A stretch of DNA of 36,634 nt, from NCBI GenBank assembly GCA_037178675.1, contig JAYMGJ010000155.1:1-36634 (forward strand). Direction: 5' to 3'. This DNA comes from Scleroderma bovista (lineage: Eukaryota > Basidiomycota > Agaricomycetes > Boletales > Sclerodermataceae). The translations under genes were made by a program, and so were the position numbers. Of the stretch, positions 1 through 11,748 are shown piece by piece; the stretch's first letter is position 1, and each line of letters opens with the position of its first letter. Below the pieces are notes generated by a model, which worked only from the letters and a program-made list of their open reading frames with translations, did no database searches and was not told the origin of the DNA.

Positions 1-690
1 AGTAGGAGTGCGGCGTCCATGACCGCGGCACCGTTAAGCATCGTAGCCATGAGAATGTCGTGTCCGGGACAGTCAACGAACGATACATGGCGAACGAGCT
101 TCATCCGGTGCCCACAGTTTGGCCGTTCGCACGGAGGGTTGTCCTCTTTATCTGAGCGGTACGATCTATAGCATCCAGGCCGCGGGCAAGCCGGGTTTTC
201 GCACTTGTAAATCTGCACCATAAAAAAAACGCCCAAGTCAACATGCCTTCCTCCATGGTAGAAGGGATGCAAAAACATTACTTTAGCATTGGCATAACCG
301 AGTTTGATGGTAATGTTACGGACGAGCTCGTTCTTGAATCGGACAGTCTGTACGCCAGATATCGCTTTCACGACTGTCGATTTACCATGAGCTACGTGAC
401 CTATTGTACCTGTAAAAGCGTGGTGGTCCACGATCAGCCTAATGCCCCAGATCCCAGTGGAGCGTGGCAGGTACCAAGGTTGATAGTTGCCTGCAAGCAC
501 AAAAGAGACTTAGTAAAGCCCAAGTAGTATTTCTTCCATGATGATGCACCTGTTTCGAAATCACCTCGGGCGACAGCGGTGTAAGTGTTGATGGATCGAT
601 ATCGACCTGGGGGATATCTTCGACCTCATCTTCCGAATCTTCCGAATCTGATTCATCATGGTGCTTTTGCAATATTTCTTCTTCTGACAT
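1..690 (-). CDS. GCD11: Translation initiation factor eIF2 gamma subunit, 5' part (runs off the window)
   Basis: eIF2-gamma is the GTPase subunit of the ternary complex that delivers initiator Met-tRNA to the 40S ribosome in the cytosol. The start is the ATG at 690, followed by an acidic N-terminus (MSEEEIL, then a D/E/S-rich run). Exons read 690-550, 490-475, 409-282 and 212-1, separated by GT-AG introns of 59, 65 and 69 nt. The second exon has only 16 nt and joins exon 1 to the G1 loop. The spliced product shows ATINLGTIGH, AHGKST (G1), the switch region [11 protein letters not shown], a cysteine-rich zinc-knuckle segment ([11 protein letters not shown], then CERPNCGH) and DCPGHD (G3). This order is diagnostic for eIF2/aIF2 gamma against EF-Tu or SelB. 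The remaining GTPase motifs and domains II and III lie outside the window. Identity is certain and the exon borders are confident from frame and splice signals. Confidence 0.95.
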
Positions 691-1062
691 CTTGCCTGTG
701 ATCAACGCCTAGTCGTCGGGTAGGAGTCGAGATAATACTGTAGCACTAAACATGGAGTCATTTGTTGAACGAATCTTGATCGGAGAATGAAACCCCTCTT
801 TGGGGGGTCATTTTCCTAGATTGTAGACACCGTTCTTGTGGACAGAATAGGAGTCGTCGGACAGGAACCTTGTCGTCGTAAAAGACACTGTGGCTGACAG
901 CTGCTCTATGTCAGGCGACCAATTCATCGGGGGATTCAGGTTGCCAAACTTTTTTTTTCTCTTTGCCTCCGTTTCAGTTTGCTCTCAGTGTTCCGCTGTG
1001 GCGGGATATGATACTTTTCCATGGAGCTCTACGCACAAGACGTGCCACATCCGTGATATAAT

Positions 1063-1370
1063 GGATCAGGTGACATACCGGCTCTCTCCTCTTTTGAATA
1101 CCTCTGGTGCAGAATTATTCAACAGTGAATACTCTAAGAATGCTCAAAGGTACGTCTGTGGTAACTAAGGGCAATGCCAGTCACGATGACCAGATTATAG
1201 ATGCAACTGAGGTGGCCAGTTTCGAGATAAAAAAAAGGGTAGTTGAATTCCCTGTTTCCCCTCTGTATTGAACCTCAGACAAGTTCTTCTACCTCTTCTG
1301 CAGAGACCTATCCGTGGACTTACCTCGCCCTCCATGTCTGCGCAGATCAGGCCCCCCTGTCGTACAGGGT
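1063..1370 (+). other. Possible exons of an unidentified plus-strand gene
   Basis: A frame from ATG 1063 reads MDQVTYRLSPLLNTSG and onward to a GTACGT donor at 1150. Protein-like segments continue in other frames: SHDDQIIDATEVASFEIKK at about 1181-1235, then SSAETYPWTYLALHVCADQ at about 1298-1356, with plausible donor and acceptor sites between them. Joining the first two in frame would need a 31-nt intron, shorter than any other intron here, so the model is not trusted. No known domain is visible. It could be a diverged gene, a pseudogene or chance. Confidence 0.2.
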
Positions 1371-1896
1371 TGCGATGATACCTGCATCTTCCAAAGCATC
1401 GCAGATAGCGCCAGGTTCAGGGCAATATTCCGATGCCCATCACTGCCTTCATCATTGGAAAAGCCACACTTTCTGGAAAATGCACTGCAGTGGACAGATA
1501 ATTCACCCATGCACATCATCAAGAATAGCTCCACCGCCATAGGGAAGGAGTCAGCCTTTTGGACCAGTCAAGATGAATTAGTTAGGAGCTATGGTCACCG
1601 GACAGCTTCGTCGAGTTCGCGGCAGCATTCCCTGGTACATATTCCACGCAAATTCCTCGCAAACTCCGATGTATTGACCAAACATAATACATTGTACTAG
1701 TGGAAAAAAAAATGAGGCAGTGTGTCAAACAATCACGATTAGTATGACAAAGGATCCGTCCGACGTCCTAATCGTACAGATGCGATCAGCTAGTAAAGAG
1801 TCCTTCCGGCCTTAGAGTGACACAGGAAAATCGTAATCGTAAGTAACCAAGATGAGAGGAGGCAGTACATGAGATGGCAAACACAACAAAATCAAA

Positions 1897-1967
1897 ATGT
1901 GCGATTCCAAGGCCGCTGAGACTGGGGTTTTCCGGTGCAAAAAATGCCAAAGTGTCGTCGGGTGCGC
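1897..1967 (+). other. Short cysteine-rich open segment, possible first exon
   Basis: The ATG at 1897 opens a 24-codon frame with two CxxC-like cysteines (FRCKKC) and ends at a GTAAGG donor at 1968. The pattern recalls the first half of a zinc ribbon as in Yippee/Mis18-like or YVH1 C-terminal domains. I could not find a matching second half downstream, so this is only a pointer. No function is assigned. Confidence 0.12.
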
Positions 1968-2737
1968 GTAAGGACCCTCGAGGCACTCGGTGCACTATCA
2001 GCGCTCGGGGCGAGCCCAGAGTCAGGCGTAGGAGGGGGCAGAGGATGTTGTCGGTGGACCGGCCTCGAAAGCTGGCCAAGATTAAGAAGCATTCTTTTCT
2101 TGGAACCCCGACGACTCTTTTCGTCTCGAAGCGAAGGCTTCGGGGGGAATGCATCTGGCGCTGCGGCAGGATCAGTACGAGTGGGGAATAAATTAGCCTA
2201 TCACCTACGTGGCATTGACGCAGCAATATTAGTAGTTGGCCAGGACAGTGTATGTCGGTGCTGCTCTCCTGGCGCCTGCACAGGAGGTTGCTTTAAATGT
2301 GTTGTTGTTGTGGCAAGCTTCTTCATGGAATCTGCTATGCCAAGCTGTGCATAGGGATCGCTGTTGTGGCAAATGACCAGGCGAGTGGAGAGCGGGAGTA
2401 GTAGTCTATCTACCCGACCTGCAAGGAGTCAGAGCTAAGCTACTGCAGGCTAACTCGCACAGTCTCTACCTAGTAAGTCCACCGGGAATTCTTCCCGATG
2501 TTCGTGTAACAACACAAGCATTTTAAAATAGGCTGATTTGAATGGCTGCTGTTTGGGTGAACACGAGGTAAACAGGTGAAGTTTGAGGCCGGCTCGGGTG
2601 AGCGTCATGCGAGCCACCTGGGTTCACGCCCATTATGTGGCTGACGACGACAAAAAGCAAGAACAAATAATTACCTCGATTATGGCGAGTAGCTAGCGTT
2701 TTTGTTTGTGAGAATTGCATGAGTGGCATGATGAAGC

Positions 2738-2906
2738 GAAACCCTACCTTCCTACCGTGGTGTTCGATGACAGCGTGAGTGAATAAGTGGTTGTGGCTCA
2801 AGAGGTGCTCTGATGCCTCTAAGAAATCTGGAAACGATGACAAGCGGTGTGCAATGTCTAACGCAAACTTCTGAATATGTAACGAGGGATGGATGTGTTC
2901 GACCAT
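2738..2906 (-). other. Possible 5' exon of an unidentified minus-strand gene
   Basis: From ATG 2906 a frame reads MVEHIHPSLHIQKFALDIA and on to EHHGRK before a GTAGGG donor at about 2737. A candidate acceptor (gtcgtcgtcag) lies near 2640, but the downstream frame closes after about 11 codons. The segment is helix-rich and protein-like. It has no recognisable family and no second supporting exon. Confidence 0.15.
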
Positions 2907-3550
2907 GGGGAAGCGCAAGAAAATAAAAGTTGAGAAAGGACAAAGGGGAGAGGAGCGGGATGTGTGCTGTGCCAGAGCCCGGTATTAAAAGCCTGCAGCA
3001 GGCACCGAGGTACTAGTATAGTTGCATAAAATCGCGCGGTACATTCCGAAGAACGATCCTGCGTGATGCTGATGGTCCGCCAGCGCTATCCGTTGGCAAC
3101 AACGCCCATCATCGCCCATCGAACGCAGACCACCGTTGTCAAAGCCCGTTTGTCCCCCAGATAGCCCTCGTCGACCAGAACCCTCGATTCCCAAGAACAA
3201 GGCGACCATGGGTATTTGTGAATCCAAGACACCTGGAGGTCACGTGTGTATCGTCGCGGACAATTCAGTGCTTCCCATTGGCTCAGCCATCTTATTATGT
3301 CAGCCCTTGGAGCTTTGCCACTGGCATTTCATCTCGCAGGGAGGAAACGGCGTGGACCTGATACACTCGATGCCACTAGCGCGCCGTTTCCCTGGTCCCA
3401 AACTCAACCCTACACTGCTTTTAGGGGCTTGTGTTTTTTTCGGAAATTCGGAATTACGTGGGAGTATTACGTATTACTCTCCGCAAACAACGCGTCCACA
3501 AGTGTGCCGCGGGACACAAAGACAGCGACAAACCAGTGACCCACACCGAC

Positions 3551-5957
3551 ATGGAGTCATCCACGCGCAGGGCAGATGCAGAGCGACAGCGCCAGCTTGA
3601 GCTGCGCAAGAAAATTCAGGCATTGCAAGCGCAGCTGGCCCCTCTCAGCCCAGGCGAGGACGACCACCTGCATTCACCAAAGCGGAAGCAGATTGAGCCT
3701 ACTCTGCTCGCCCCATCGACACCTTCTCCGAGTGAGCAGACTCCTCGTTGTTAGGTGACATGACGTTCAATCTGTCTTGGTGACAGGAAAGAAGAGGCGA
3801 CTCGAGAAACCCCATCATGGGCGCAGTACGTCACCTACTCCAGGCAGCATGGCCAGCGCGAAGCATCCACGGGAATCAAGCGGGTCAGCCAAGGTGGACC
3901 ATCATTCATCTGCGCCACTGCGTGCAAGCACTCAGCACCTTGCGCCTCCACCATCAAATGTCCTCAAGAAACTCTCGAGTCTCAGTAATCGATCGAATGC
4001 GCAGTCGAAACCGGGATACGCCAGATCATCCAACTTATCTGAGAAACCCAAACCCATCTTGGCGAAACAACCCGAACACGAGGCACCGTATGAAACCACG
4101 CATTCAGTACCTCAAAGGGATGAGAATTTGGCTATCATCGAGGAACTACGGATGGGTCCCACGGATCATAAGGCCCCACTTGACGACCCTCTTTTTGAGC
4201 ACTTGGAACCTAATTCAGGCATCCGTCTTTCGTACGTACTAACCATGCCTTCCACCACGGGCCACATCGGAATGACTCACCATCACCGATGTTGTCGTAG
4301 TTCCCGATCTCTTTCACACGAAGCCCTTCAGGACCATCTCCGTGGGCGATACTACCTGTCTCCCTCTCGTCTCTATTCCTGCATCCGTCTCCTTCCCAAT
4401 AAATCGGGGTATGAGGTTCCTGTAGAAGGTGACTGGGTAACTATTGCCGTCGTCGCGGAGCGCGGGCAGGTTCGTGTCAGTCGTGCACCCGTCACCATCG
4501 AACCCGGAGACGATGGTCACGCTTCCGGTGGCCAAACTGGCGGTGGGGCCGGCACTTCACAGGCACGTGCCAAGTCAGCGAAGAAGCAATCAAAGCCAGC
4601 CGAACCACATGGCAAGAAATACGTCAGCTTGAAGCTCATAGACTTTGGAGCTCGTTCGATATCCTCAGCTACCGGGGGGAAGGCTGCACTCCGAGGGGAT
4701 GCATTTTTGACATTGCTATTATTTGAATCCGATCGTTTCGACAAAATCTCAAATGATGATGGAACTGAGCGTAAGGTGTACCAAGGTGGCAGCAGAGGTG
4801 CATTCGAGTCAATGTCAAAGCTCAAAGAAGGAGACGTGATTGCTCTACTCAATCCCCGGGTGTTGAAACCTCACCAGGTGACGTCGATTAATTCGCTCGT
4901 GTCCGCTTAGACTGATACCTCGTTCAGCGTTCCAACGAAAGCCCCCACCCAACGAGTAACATTCTTGCTGTCACACCAGAGTCTGCAGGTTCGATCGCGG
5001 TTATCGGACGCGCACGAGATCTCGGCATGTGTAAAGTCGTCAAACGTGACGGCAAACCGTGCGGAAGCTGGACTGACAAACGCGTGAGCGAAGTGTGTGA
5101 GTGGCATCTGACGAATGCCGTCCAGAGACAACGTGCAGGTCGTGCAGAATTTTTTGCCGGGTCAGTTTAAAAAAATATGAAGCAATAGATTGACGGACAA
5201 TAACGCTTCATTTTCCATGTAGAACAACGGGCATGTCAACTGCTGCAGCACGGAAACCTAAAGCAGACTACGACCCGTCCCGTCAGTGGGGTCTCAAGCC
5301 TGAGACGGGACCAAACGATTCAACTTATGTCATCTCTGGGCACGTCGTAGGTGGATCGACTGGCAGCTTATTTGTCTCGGAGAAGTTGGGCCGCGAAGCT
5401 CAAGCGAAGGCGCAACGCCGGCTAGAGAAAAAGGCCGATCGAGAACTTAAAGCTCTTCTTGATCGAGACAAAGAGGGCATGAAAGCAGTCACGAAAGCTA
5501 GGGAGTTCGTACAGAAAGCCAAGGCATCTGCAGAGACATCCGGTGGAAAGCTAGATAAAGGCAAGCAGAAGGCATCGAGTAAATCTGTCGAAGAGGAATT
5601 ATGCACAAAAGACTCCTCTGCTCCTACAAAGCAAGCATACTCAGCGACAATAATCAAACGATTAGGATTTGATCCTGCCGTTAAGATGGCACAGCGGCCT
5701 GACGACTCTTCATTACAGAAGAAGGTAGGCTAAATTTATTTGGCGAAATTTTTCGATCCTGACCGTCTCCAAAGTTAGAAGCGCTGGCTGCCGTTCAATC
5801 TTCAAGAAAGAATATAAATCTTGGTCCGCGTCCTGGTCCCAAGATACGATCTGGAGTTTCTGTTCCAGCATTCATGCTAGCGAAAGATGACGTTGCCAGT
5901 GACAATGACTTACCTTCGGAAGATGAATCTCTTGTTTGCTTGGATAGTGATATATGA
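3551..5957 (+). CDS. MCM10: Minichromosome maintenance protein 10 (replication initiation factor MCM10)
   Basis: MCM10 activates the CMG helicase and recruits DNA polymerase alpha at nuclear replication origins. Exons: 3551-3731, 3787-4231, 4301-4877, 4928-5160, 5223-5724 and 5775-5957, giving 706 residues. Introns are 50-69 nt, and the 69-nt intron 2 would stay open if retained. A short coiled coil near residues 8-30 (RQRQLELRKKIQALQAQL) and a basic, disordered region precede the OB-fold. The OB-fold region (about residues 205-400) contains SGIRLSSRSLSHEALQDHLR, GRYYLSPSRLYSCIRLL and GDWVTIAVVAERG. The Mcm10-type CCCH zinc finger is C436-C446-C458-H461 (GMCKVVKRDGKPC and VCEWH). The C-terminus is Lys-rich with a final acidic tail. 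It converges with the BAP31-like gene 178 bp downstream. The start ATG follows an in-frame region without better candidates. Confidence 0.93.
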
Positions 5958-6134
5958 GATACCCATTGCGAAACCATGTATCATGAGCAATTTTATTACC
6001 TAGATTACACATTGATATCGCTGGACAACGGCACAACATAGTACAAATGCAGGATGAGAGACGGGAATAAATGTCACTGGCGAAGAAAAAAACGAGCTTC
6101 GATATAGTCCAATTACTGGACGATGATCCAGTTC
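5958..6134. other. Intergenic region between convergent MCM10 and BAP31-like genes
   Basis: The 177 bp between two convergent stop codons are AT-richer than the flanks and hold the 3' UTRs of both genes. No other element is visible. Confidence 0.6.
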
Positions 6135-7078
6135 CTAGTCAGCCTTCTTGTCCGACACCAAACCATTCGACTTGTTGAACTCAGTAGCGAGACGGTCGTA
6201 CTCGGCGGCCTGTTGAGATGCCTGCTTCTTCAGGGTTTCTAAAGAGAATGGATGATTGGTGTAATACGTCATGAGAAATACGTATACTAACCGAAGTCAC
6301 GAGATTTTGCCTCGCTTTCTGCCAATTTCTTCTTCAGATCCTCGACTTGTTTTGCCTGGTCCTCGAGCGCGATGGCGTTCTTGGAGGAGTTGGCCGTCTA
6401 CGGGGAATAAGTACGGGATAGGCAAACAAGCCGTAACCACTCACCGCTTTCTTCAGCTTGGCGTATTCTTCCTGAGTCTGGATTAGGTCCAGGATGATGT
6501 AGAATGTGCGCGTCAACACGAGGGACAGGAAGAGGCAGAACCCGGTAAGATACATGTTCCTCTGAGCGCTAGACCCACGATACGTCAGCGAAAACCCAAG
6601 CACGTGGGGACAACACAACGTACTAGAACTTGCGAGCTGCGACACTTGATTCAGTGCGTACGTCTTTCATTCCTTGGCCAGCCTTGATCATGTCTGCTTC
6701 GGCGGTGACGCGGAACATCCGTTGAAGGGCGTCCAAAAAGAGGATCCCTACGAATCTATAACATGGTGTTATATCTCAATTCAGGGAAAGGAATGCAACA
6801 AAGACACACATGAAGGATATCTTGAGACCATAGGCGATCTTTGCCACGATGAAGCTTTCAGATAAGAATCGGAAAAGTCTCTTCCTGATAGTGTATGGAA
6901 GAGGGAACACCAAAATGCAGAATGTCACCATCTAGGCGCAATGTTTAGTATCCTCATTAGTTGGCTGGTGGAACACGTTGCGCACCTCCGCCGCAAGGAG
7001 GAAGAACGTCATGGAATAGCTAGACAGGTGGTTATTGAATGTTTCGCATTGCTGGAATAAAACTCACTAGATGGTCAT
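6135..7078 (-). CDS. BAP31/Yet3-family endoplasmic reticulum transmembrane protein
   Basis: BAP31 proteins are ER membrane cargo receptors/chaperones that escort membrane proteins to COPII vesicles. Seven exons splice cleanly: 7078-7068, 7019-6986, 6931-6810, 6755-6624, 6568-6445, 6397-6292 and 6238-6135, giving 210 residues with introns of 46-55 nt. The first exon has only 11 nt (ATG ACC ATC TA). Three hydrophobic segments are visible: near the N-terminus (TFFLLAAEMVTFCILVF), residues of about 45-70 (VAKIAYGLKISF then VGILFLDAL) and MYLTGFCLFLSLVLTRTFYI before a C-terminal coiled coil (QEEYAKLKKA, ALEDQAKQVEDLKKKLAESE). The last four residues are KKAD, a KKxx dilysine signal for ER retrieval. 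Length and topology match fungal Yet1/Yet3. Which paralogue it is cannot be told from sequence alone. Confidence 0.92.
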
Positions 7079-7558
7079 GGCTGCGTTAGTTCGGTAGTCG
7101 TACGGTATGTTCAAGCTGTACTTGGTGGTGTCTGCAGCAGTTCATGGATGCATGAGGCGTGTCGTCACAATACTCTTACCTAAGCCTTTCCCATGACATA
7201 CTGCTGAGACTTGCATGAATCTCTCCGATACCAAGTAGAAAGAAACACGGGCACATATTCCTGGCGCTATACATGTGTATATGCATGACGTATCGATCCG
7301 TTCATCTCAGTCAAGCTACCTGGCTGGAGAATATACTATATAGACTGATATGTTGAACGGGCAGCAATAGTCCAAGTAAAACAGGAACAGAAGATACCTC
7401 AAGGGAACTTGTTAAGGGTACTACGGTTCATTTCGGAAAGAATCAATGGACAGCGGAATTTCCTCTACAAGTGTGTACCATGATACCGGTAAATATGTGT
7501 GAAGTAGACAACCGTTGACATAAGTTGCAGCAACCAGAGCGACAAAGCATTCGCTAGG
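7079..7558. other. Intergenic region upstream of the BAP31-like gene
   Basis: About 480 bp separate the BAP31-like start from the stop codon of the GTPase gene, both on the minus strand. It must hold the BAP31-like promoter and the GTPase 3' UTR. No coding segment, RNA gene or repeat is visible. Confidence 0.5.
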
Positions 7559-10500
7559 CTAAGTAAATTGAGAGTACCAATCCTCCTCTCCGTCCAAGTC
7601 CGCTGGTGTTATCTCTTCGACCTTCTCTTTCAAATCACCGTCGGTTATATACCTCGACTTGACAATGGACTCCATCTCCGCATTGACATCGCAACCTCGA
7701 AAGAACGCGATAGGCAATTCCTTGATATTGGTGTGGACATCCATCCTCCTCTGTGACATTTGATATAAAACGATGGCGGCCTTGATAATCTTGATTGTGA
7801 GTTTCTCCACTCTCTTACTCACTGTCAGCGTGAATATGATGTCCAGGACATGTGTTAGGTCGGTAATGTATGCCATGAATTTCCGTTGTACCTCTGGCCT
7901 GGAACAAAGGTCAATGTCATAGAAATGTCAGCGAAGAAATGCGTACACTCTCTCGTAGGTTGCATGGGGCCATTTAATGACCACTGCACCAGCAGCAAAT
8001 GGCAAAATGATTGGTAACATGGCTACCAGCCTGCAGAACATCAATTCTATAGTGAGTGATCCATCGGCAACAACTTTCGCAAGAAGAGCTCACTCAGTCA
8101 TTGCAAACGTATTACTGTGAGCGAGTGCTTTGGTGGAGTTCTCGTTAAGCGTGTTAACCATCCTCATCATGAAGTCTCGGAAATTTCCGCACAAGAGAAG
8201 CTGTCAGTAAATCGTGTCAGTCAATTGCGACAGTAGACATGATAATAGATTAAATCGTACTCCCGATGGATCGTAGAAATTCCAAACTTTGACAATGTCA
8301 GTGTGAATAACATCAAGACAATCCTGGATCGTGTAGCCTGAAAAGTCGGCGCCAGCAAAAACAGCATTCCAGTACTCTTGGAAAAGGCGTCAGTCAAGCG
8401 CTGTCCACAGGAAGGGCGGACATACTTCGTTTTCCCACACTGGAGGACAAATTAAGCCGCGTTGTAGTGTGTATTTGAAAGAACTCACTTAATCGATTCC
8501 TCGATATTCAACCAAAGCACCACTCTTTGAGCCATAGCGGTAACCGTGGGCACTGGGGAGGGCCCCATCCCGTGTTGTCGCGTGAAGTACTCGGATACTT
8601 TCTGGTGGGTTAGTTCAGTCAGCCCTTTCAGCGTCTCCGCGTAGCGAGTTCTTGCTGAGAGAGACAAGAATTACTTCGGGTAACTTGGGTGAAGTATCGT
8701 AGACTCACAAGAGACTGCGATGTATGGAATGTTCCACTGTTTCGTAAGGGCCTGGAAAGGTTGGATGCAGTGCCGTTTCAGATACTGATCTGCCTCCAAA
8801 TCAACTTCCTCTTCGCTGTAGTTTCTCCGGGAAAGTATCCATCTTCGTTCTATGTTTTTAGTGAGTATATCGTATTTCGTGAATACAAATATAGTGGGGA
8901 CTAATTACACAAGATGAATAATTGACAAACCCAATGCTATGTACACTCACTGTCCCCGAGGATTTTGCTCTTGACTTGTAAGAACTCTTCCATTCCAGTC
9001 TCCAGCAGCCTCTGGCCGAGGATCTCGAGAGGTATCTGGAAAAGCAACCTATAATCCATCAGAGAAATCTCCGGTTTGTTCGGCGACTAGCCCACCAGAC
9101 TGCGTGCAGCTGTTCCTGGATATCTTCATGAGTCTTCCGACGTTCTACGAACGCCTTAACGTCAGCAAGGTTATTATTTTCGCCTGGTTCAAACCCTTTG
9201 ATATCATGCAGTACCAAACATTCATTCGATTCGGAGTGTAGTGGTGTCTCAATATTCGCCTTCCCCCGTTTGTAGCGTTCGGGATGCTGAATGAATGTAT
9301 GAGTAGCAGCCGAAGGTGGATTATCGCCCACTCAACAGCATTATCGATACCAAAAGTCCTATTGATCAACGAAGTCTTCCCAACACCCGTCTACATCAAT
9401 AAATCTCGTTAGGATCCACCAAGATCACGAGACACGAGTGCACCCCACCTTTGCGATTACCAGGATGCGACAACTGACACATAGAAATTAGACTGCGATC
9501 CACCAATAGTCTTAGGTAATTTGTTGCACTCACCGGGAACACTGCCTAAGAATTTCCTCGGTGGAGGGCATTAGTAATTCAGAGCGCATACGTATCGGGG
9601 CATAGCGTATTGCCGGATCATTAGGCTGTTGTGCCCTTATCAGATCTACACTAGTATGGTGCACATCACTCACGGGCTGAGTAGGCGGAGTTATATCAAG
9701 GACAATGGTCATATTTCCTTGCACTTTGCGGAAATCTAACCAAATCTCAGTTGGAATGGAGGGGGGAACACACCATCAGACCTACGATGATCCTCCAAAT
9801 TGGAAAGCACTTCACAAGGATCAAAGGATATCTTTTTTCCAGACAATATCCCTACACCGAATACCCATTTTCTAAACGATAGATAGAAAGGCTCCTGTAC
9901 TTCCCTGGCATAGGTTTAGCAACATTAGCAATGATATTATGGTAAACGATACAAATCCTCACAGAGGGGGACTGAACTCTGCACCAAGAATGTTACTATC
10001 TCGCTGCTTCTGGACCTCATACTTGGAAGCACCAATTGACAACTCAGCAGATTCAATCTTGCCGGCATTCTGGAGCTCAATACCTGTTCAAGGAGGTCAG
10101 AAATGAGAGAAAGTGTAAAAACTGGTTATCTCGCACGGGATATTCGAAGAACCTGTGATGACTCCAACATGGTCGACAAAATGGTGCGGGAAGCACCCCA
10201 TCTGCCTATCTTATGTTTCAGTTCTCTCCATCGATATAGAATCATCGGGCCGTCTTTCGTTTCATCGTCTTGGTGCCAAACAAATGGCTTTGCATAGAGG
10301 CACAAACGCGTTGCGACGCTGGAGCTATTAGTGCCCAATCCGGAAACTGATTCAACAATCGGACATTGAATATACGTTATGGAATGGCTGGACGAAAACT
10401 CACCAGAATGGTCAATGGGACTTTGTATGACCCTCGTGACAAGGTATCTGTTAGCCAGCCGAATAGACTGGGAAGACAGTAGTGTCATGACACCGTGATT

Positions 10501-11521
10501 ATTTTGGAGCGACAGAGGAAGTTGGCTCAAGGTCAGCAAAGATGTTTCCTTCACATTGGAATTCCTTAGACGGTGTAAAGTGGCCATAATCCCCCAGCTG
10601 TTCTTGTAAGCCCTATGCGATGCATGAAGCTAAGCATACTCACCTTTATCCAATCAGGTGCTAGCGAGAATTTCATGGAGACCCCATCTAAAGGCAATTC
10701 AAAGTTATTACTCCATGGACAATGTAACATGAGATCCCCCAGGTCACAATGATCATTTGTCCTCTGAACGCCTTAATGTCAGCTCCAATAAAAATAATGG
10801 AGCACAAGGATCCACACACATCGATGTCGAAGCTGGTCCATTCACCCGATAAATCAAAGGGACCACGATCGCAAAACGCCTCGATTTTAACTCCGCAGCT
10901 CCTTGAACTCTTCCACACGACGCAGGAAGTCCGCACAGTCCAGGCTGATCGAGGGAGACGGGTTTGCGTGATGCAAACACGACCATAGTGATCACCTTGA
11001 GAACGTACCTCAGCCATAGACCAGGCATGCTGAGGCCCTGTGACTATCATTTTCCTGTATTGTTCTTCGGCATAGTTCCTCCATGAACGTCTGTTACTTG
11101 TACCAGAAGGTTTCTCGTAAAGGATATGTACCCAATCATGGCCGAAGCATTGTCCAAAGCCCATTGCAAAGCGACAGTTAGCTCGACTATCAGAGTAGAC
11201 TTTCACGCAGAGCGGATTGGTGTTGGTTAGCGTGAGTGGGTTTCCAGTGTGTGGGTACGCGCCGCAGTAAATGAAACCATTCTCGGTGACCGAACTGTCA
11301 TCGATTTGGAATTTGGCATCACAGTGAGGTGTGTCTTGATATCCGAGAAAGAGTTGACGAAACTGTAGGGTTGGAACTGTGGGAATTCGTTCCCGCAGCA
11401 ACGTAAAGTATCTATAGTAATTGGATCCCCACAAAGCCAAATTGATGGTGACGGGTGGATCCCATGGAGTGAGGCGACATGGTAGCCGGGCTTCGAAGAC
11501 TGAGCTAGAATCGACATAGGG
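7559..11521 (-). CDS. Large P-loop GTPase-domain protein with C-terminal membrane segment (5' end uncertain)
   Basis: This multi-exon gene belongs to an expanded, uncharacterised GTPase family of mushroom fungi. The G-domain exons are 9473-9449, 9390-9337, 9286-9096, 9048-8951, 8900-8709 and 8654-8489. They carry G1 AKTGVGKTSLINRTFG, a G3-like HDIKGFEPGE and G4 FTKYD. Downstream exons encode a helical region (YWNAVFAG, VKVWNFYDPSG), a hydrophobic stretch (LVAMLPIILPFAAGAVVI) that is probably membrane-embedded, and a C-terminal exon ending at 7559. The N-terminal half (about 9530-11521) has good exon-like frames, such as WDPPVTINLALWGSNYYRYF near 11450 and NSWGIMATLHRLRNSNVKET near 10590, but no domain I recognise. 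No in-frame ATG precedes the first N-terminal frame, and two apparent frame breaks lie at about 10880 and 10752. The gene may be decaying, or its first exon may have been displaced by the adjacent DIRS-like element. Confidence 0.7.
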
Positions 11522-11748
11522 ACAGAGAAATTGACATTCTATTACGTAAGAGGCACGAGTAGGAATAGAATAGTGTCTTTGCTCGAGTGGCTGTGACGCT
11601 AGCCGTCTTTTCTTTCCGCACCTGCACCAGCCAGCTCAGCCTGCGCATCAAGCAGCTCAACGCTTTCGTTTATTTTCTTCGTCGTTTCTTCTTTCTTTCA
11701 CACTTCTTTCTTTCATTCGACTCACTCTCCTTCTAGTCACTTGCAGCG

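Larger units (their letters stand above)
691..3550. other. 2.9-kb stretch with no gene I can establish
   Basis: This is the upstream region of eIF2-gamma (left) and MCM10 (right). Small open frames occur on both strands but none matches a family I recognise, and none gives a clean multi-exon model. Three places look weakly coding: plus-strand exon-like frames at about 1063-1400, a cysteine-rich mini-exon at 1897-1967, and a minus-strand 5' exon at about 2740-2906. They are listed separately with low confidence. The MCM10-proximal part has an inverted CCAAT box (attgg) near 3278, about 270 bp upstream of the MCM10 start. Confidence 0.5.

Noticed and set aside
1897..2260. Mis18/Yippee-like zinc protein suggested by FRCKKC and a later CRCCSPGAC
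   Set aside because: The two cysteine segments cannot be joined in a family-consistent order, and the later one is out of the expected pattern.
1786..2354. Overlapping open frames of 66-146 codons on both strands
   Set aside because: They overlap one another on a GC-rich stretch, have no domain and no splice-consistent continuation. Most must be chance frames.
4232..4300. MCM10 read through without intron 2
   Set aside because: The 69 nt are in frame, but GTACGT...GTCGTAG are good splice sites, and removing them gives the contiguous conserved SGIRLSSRSLSHEAL.
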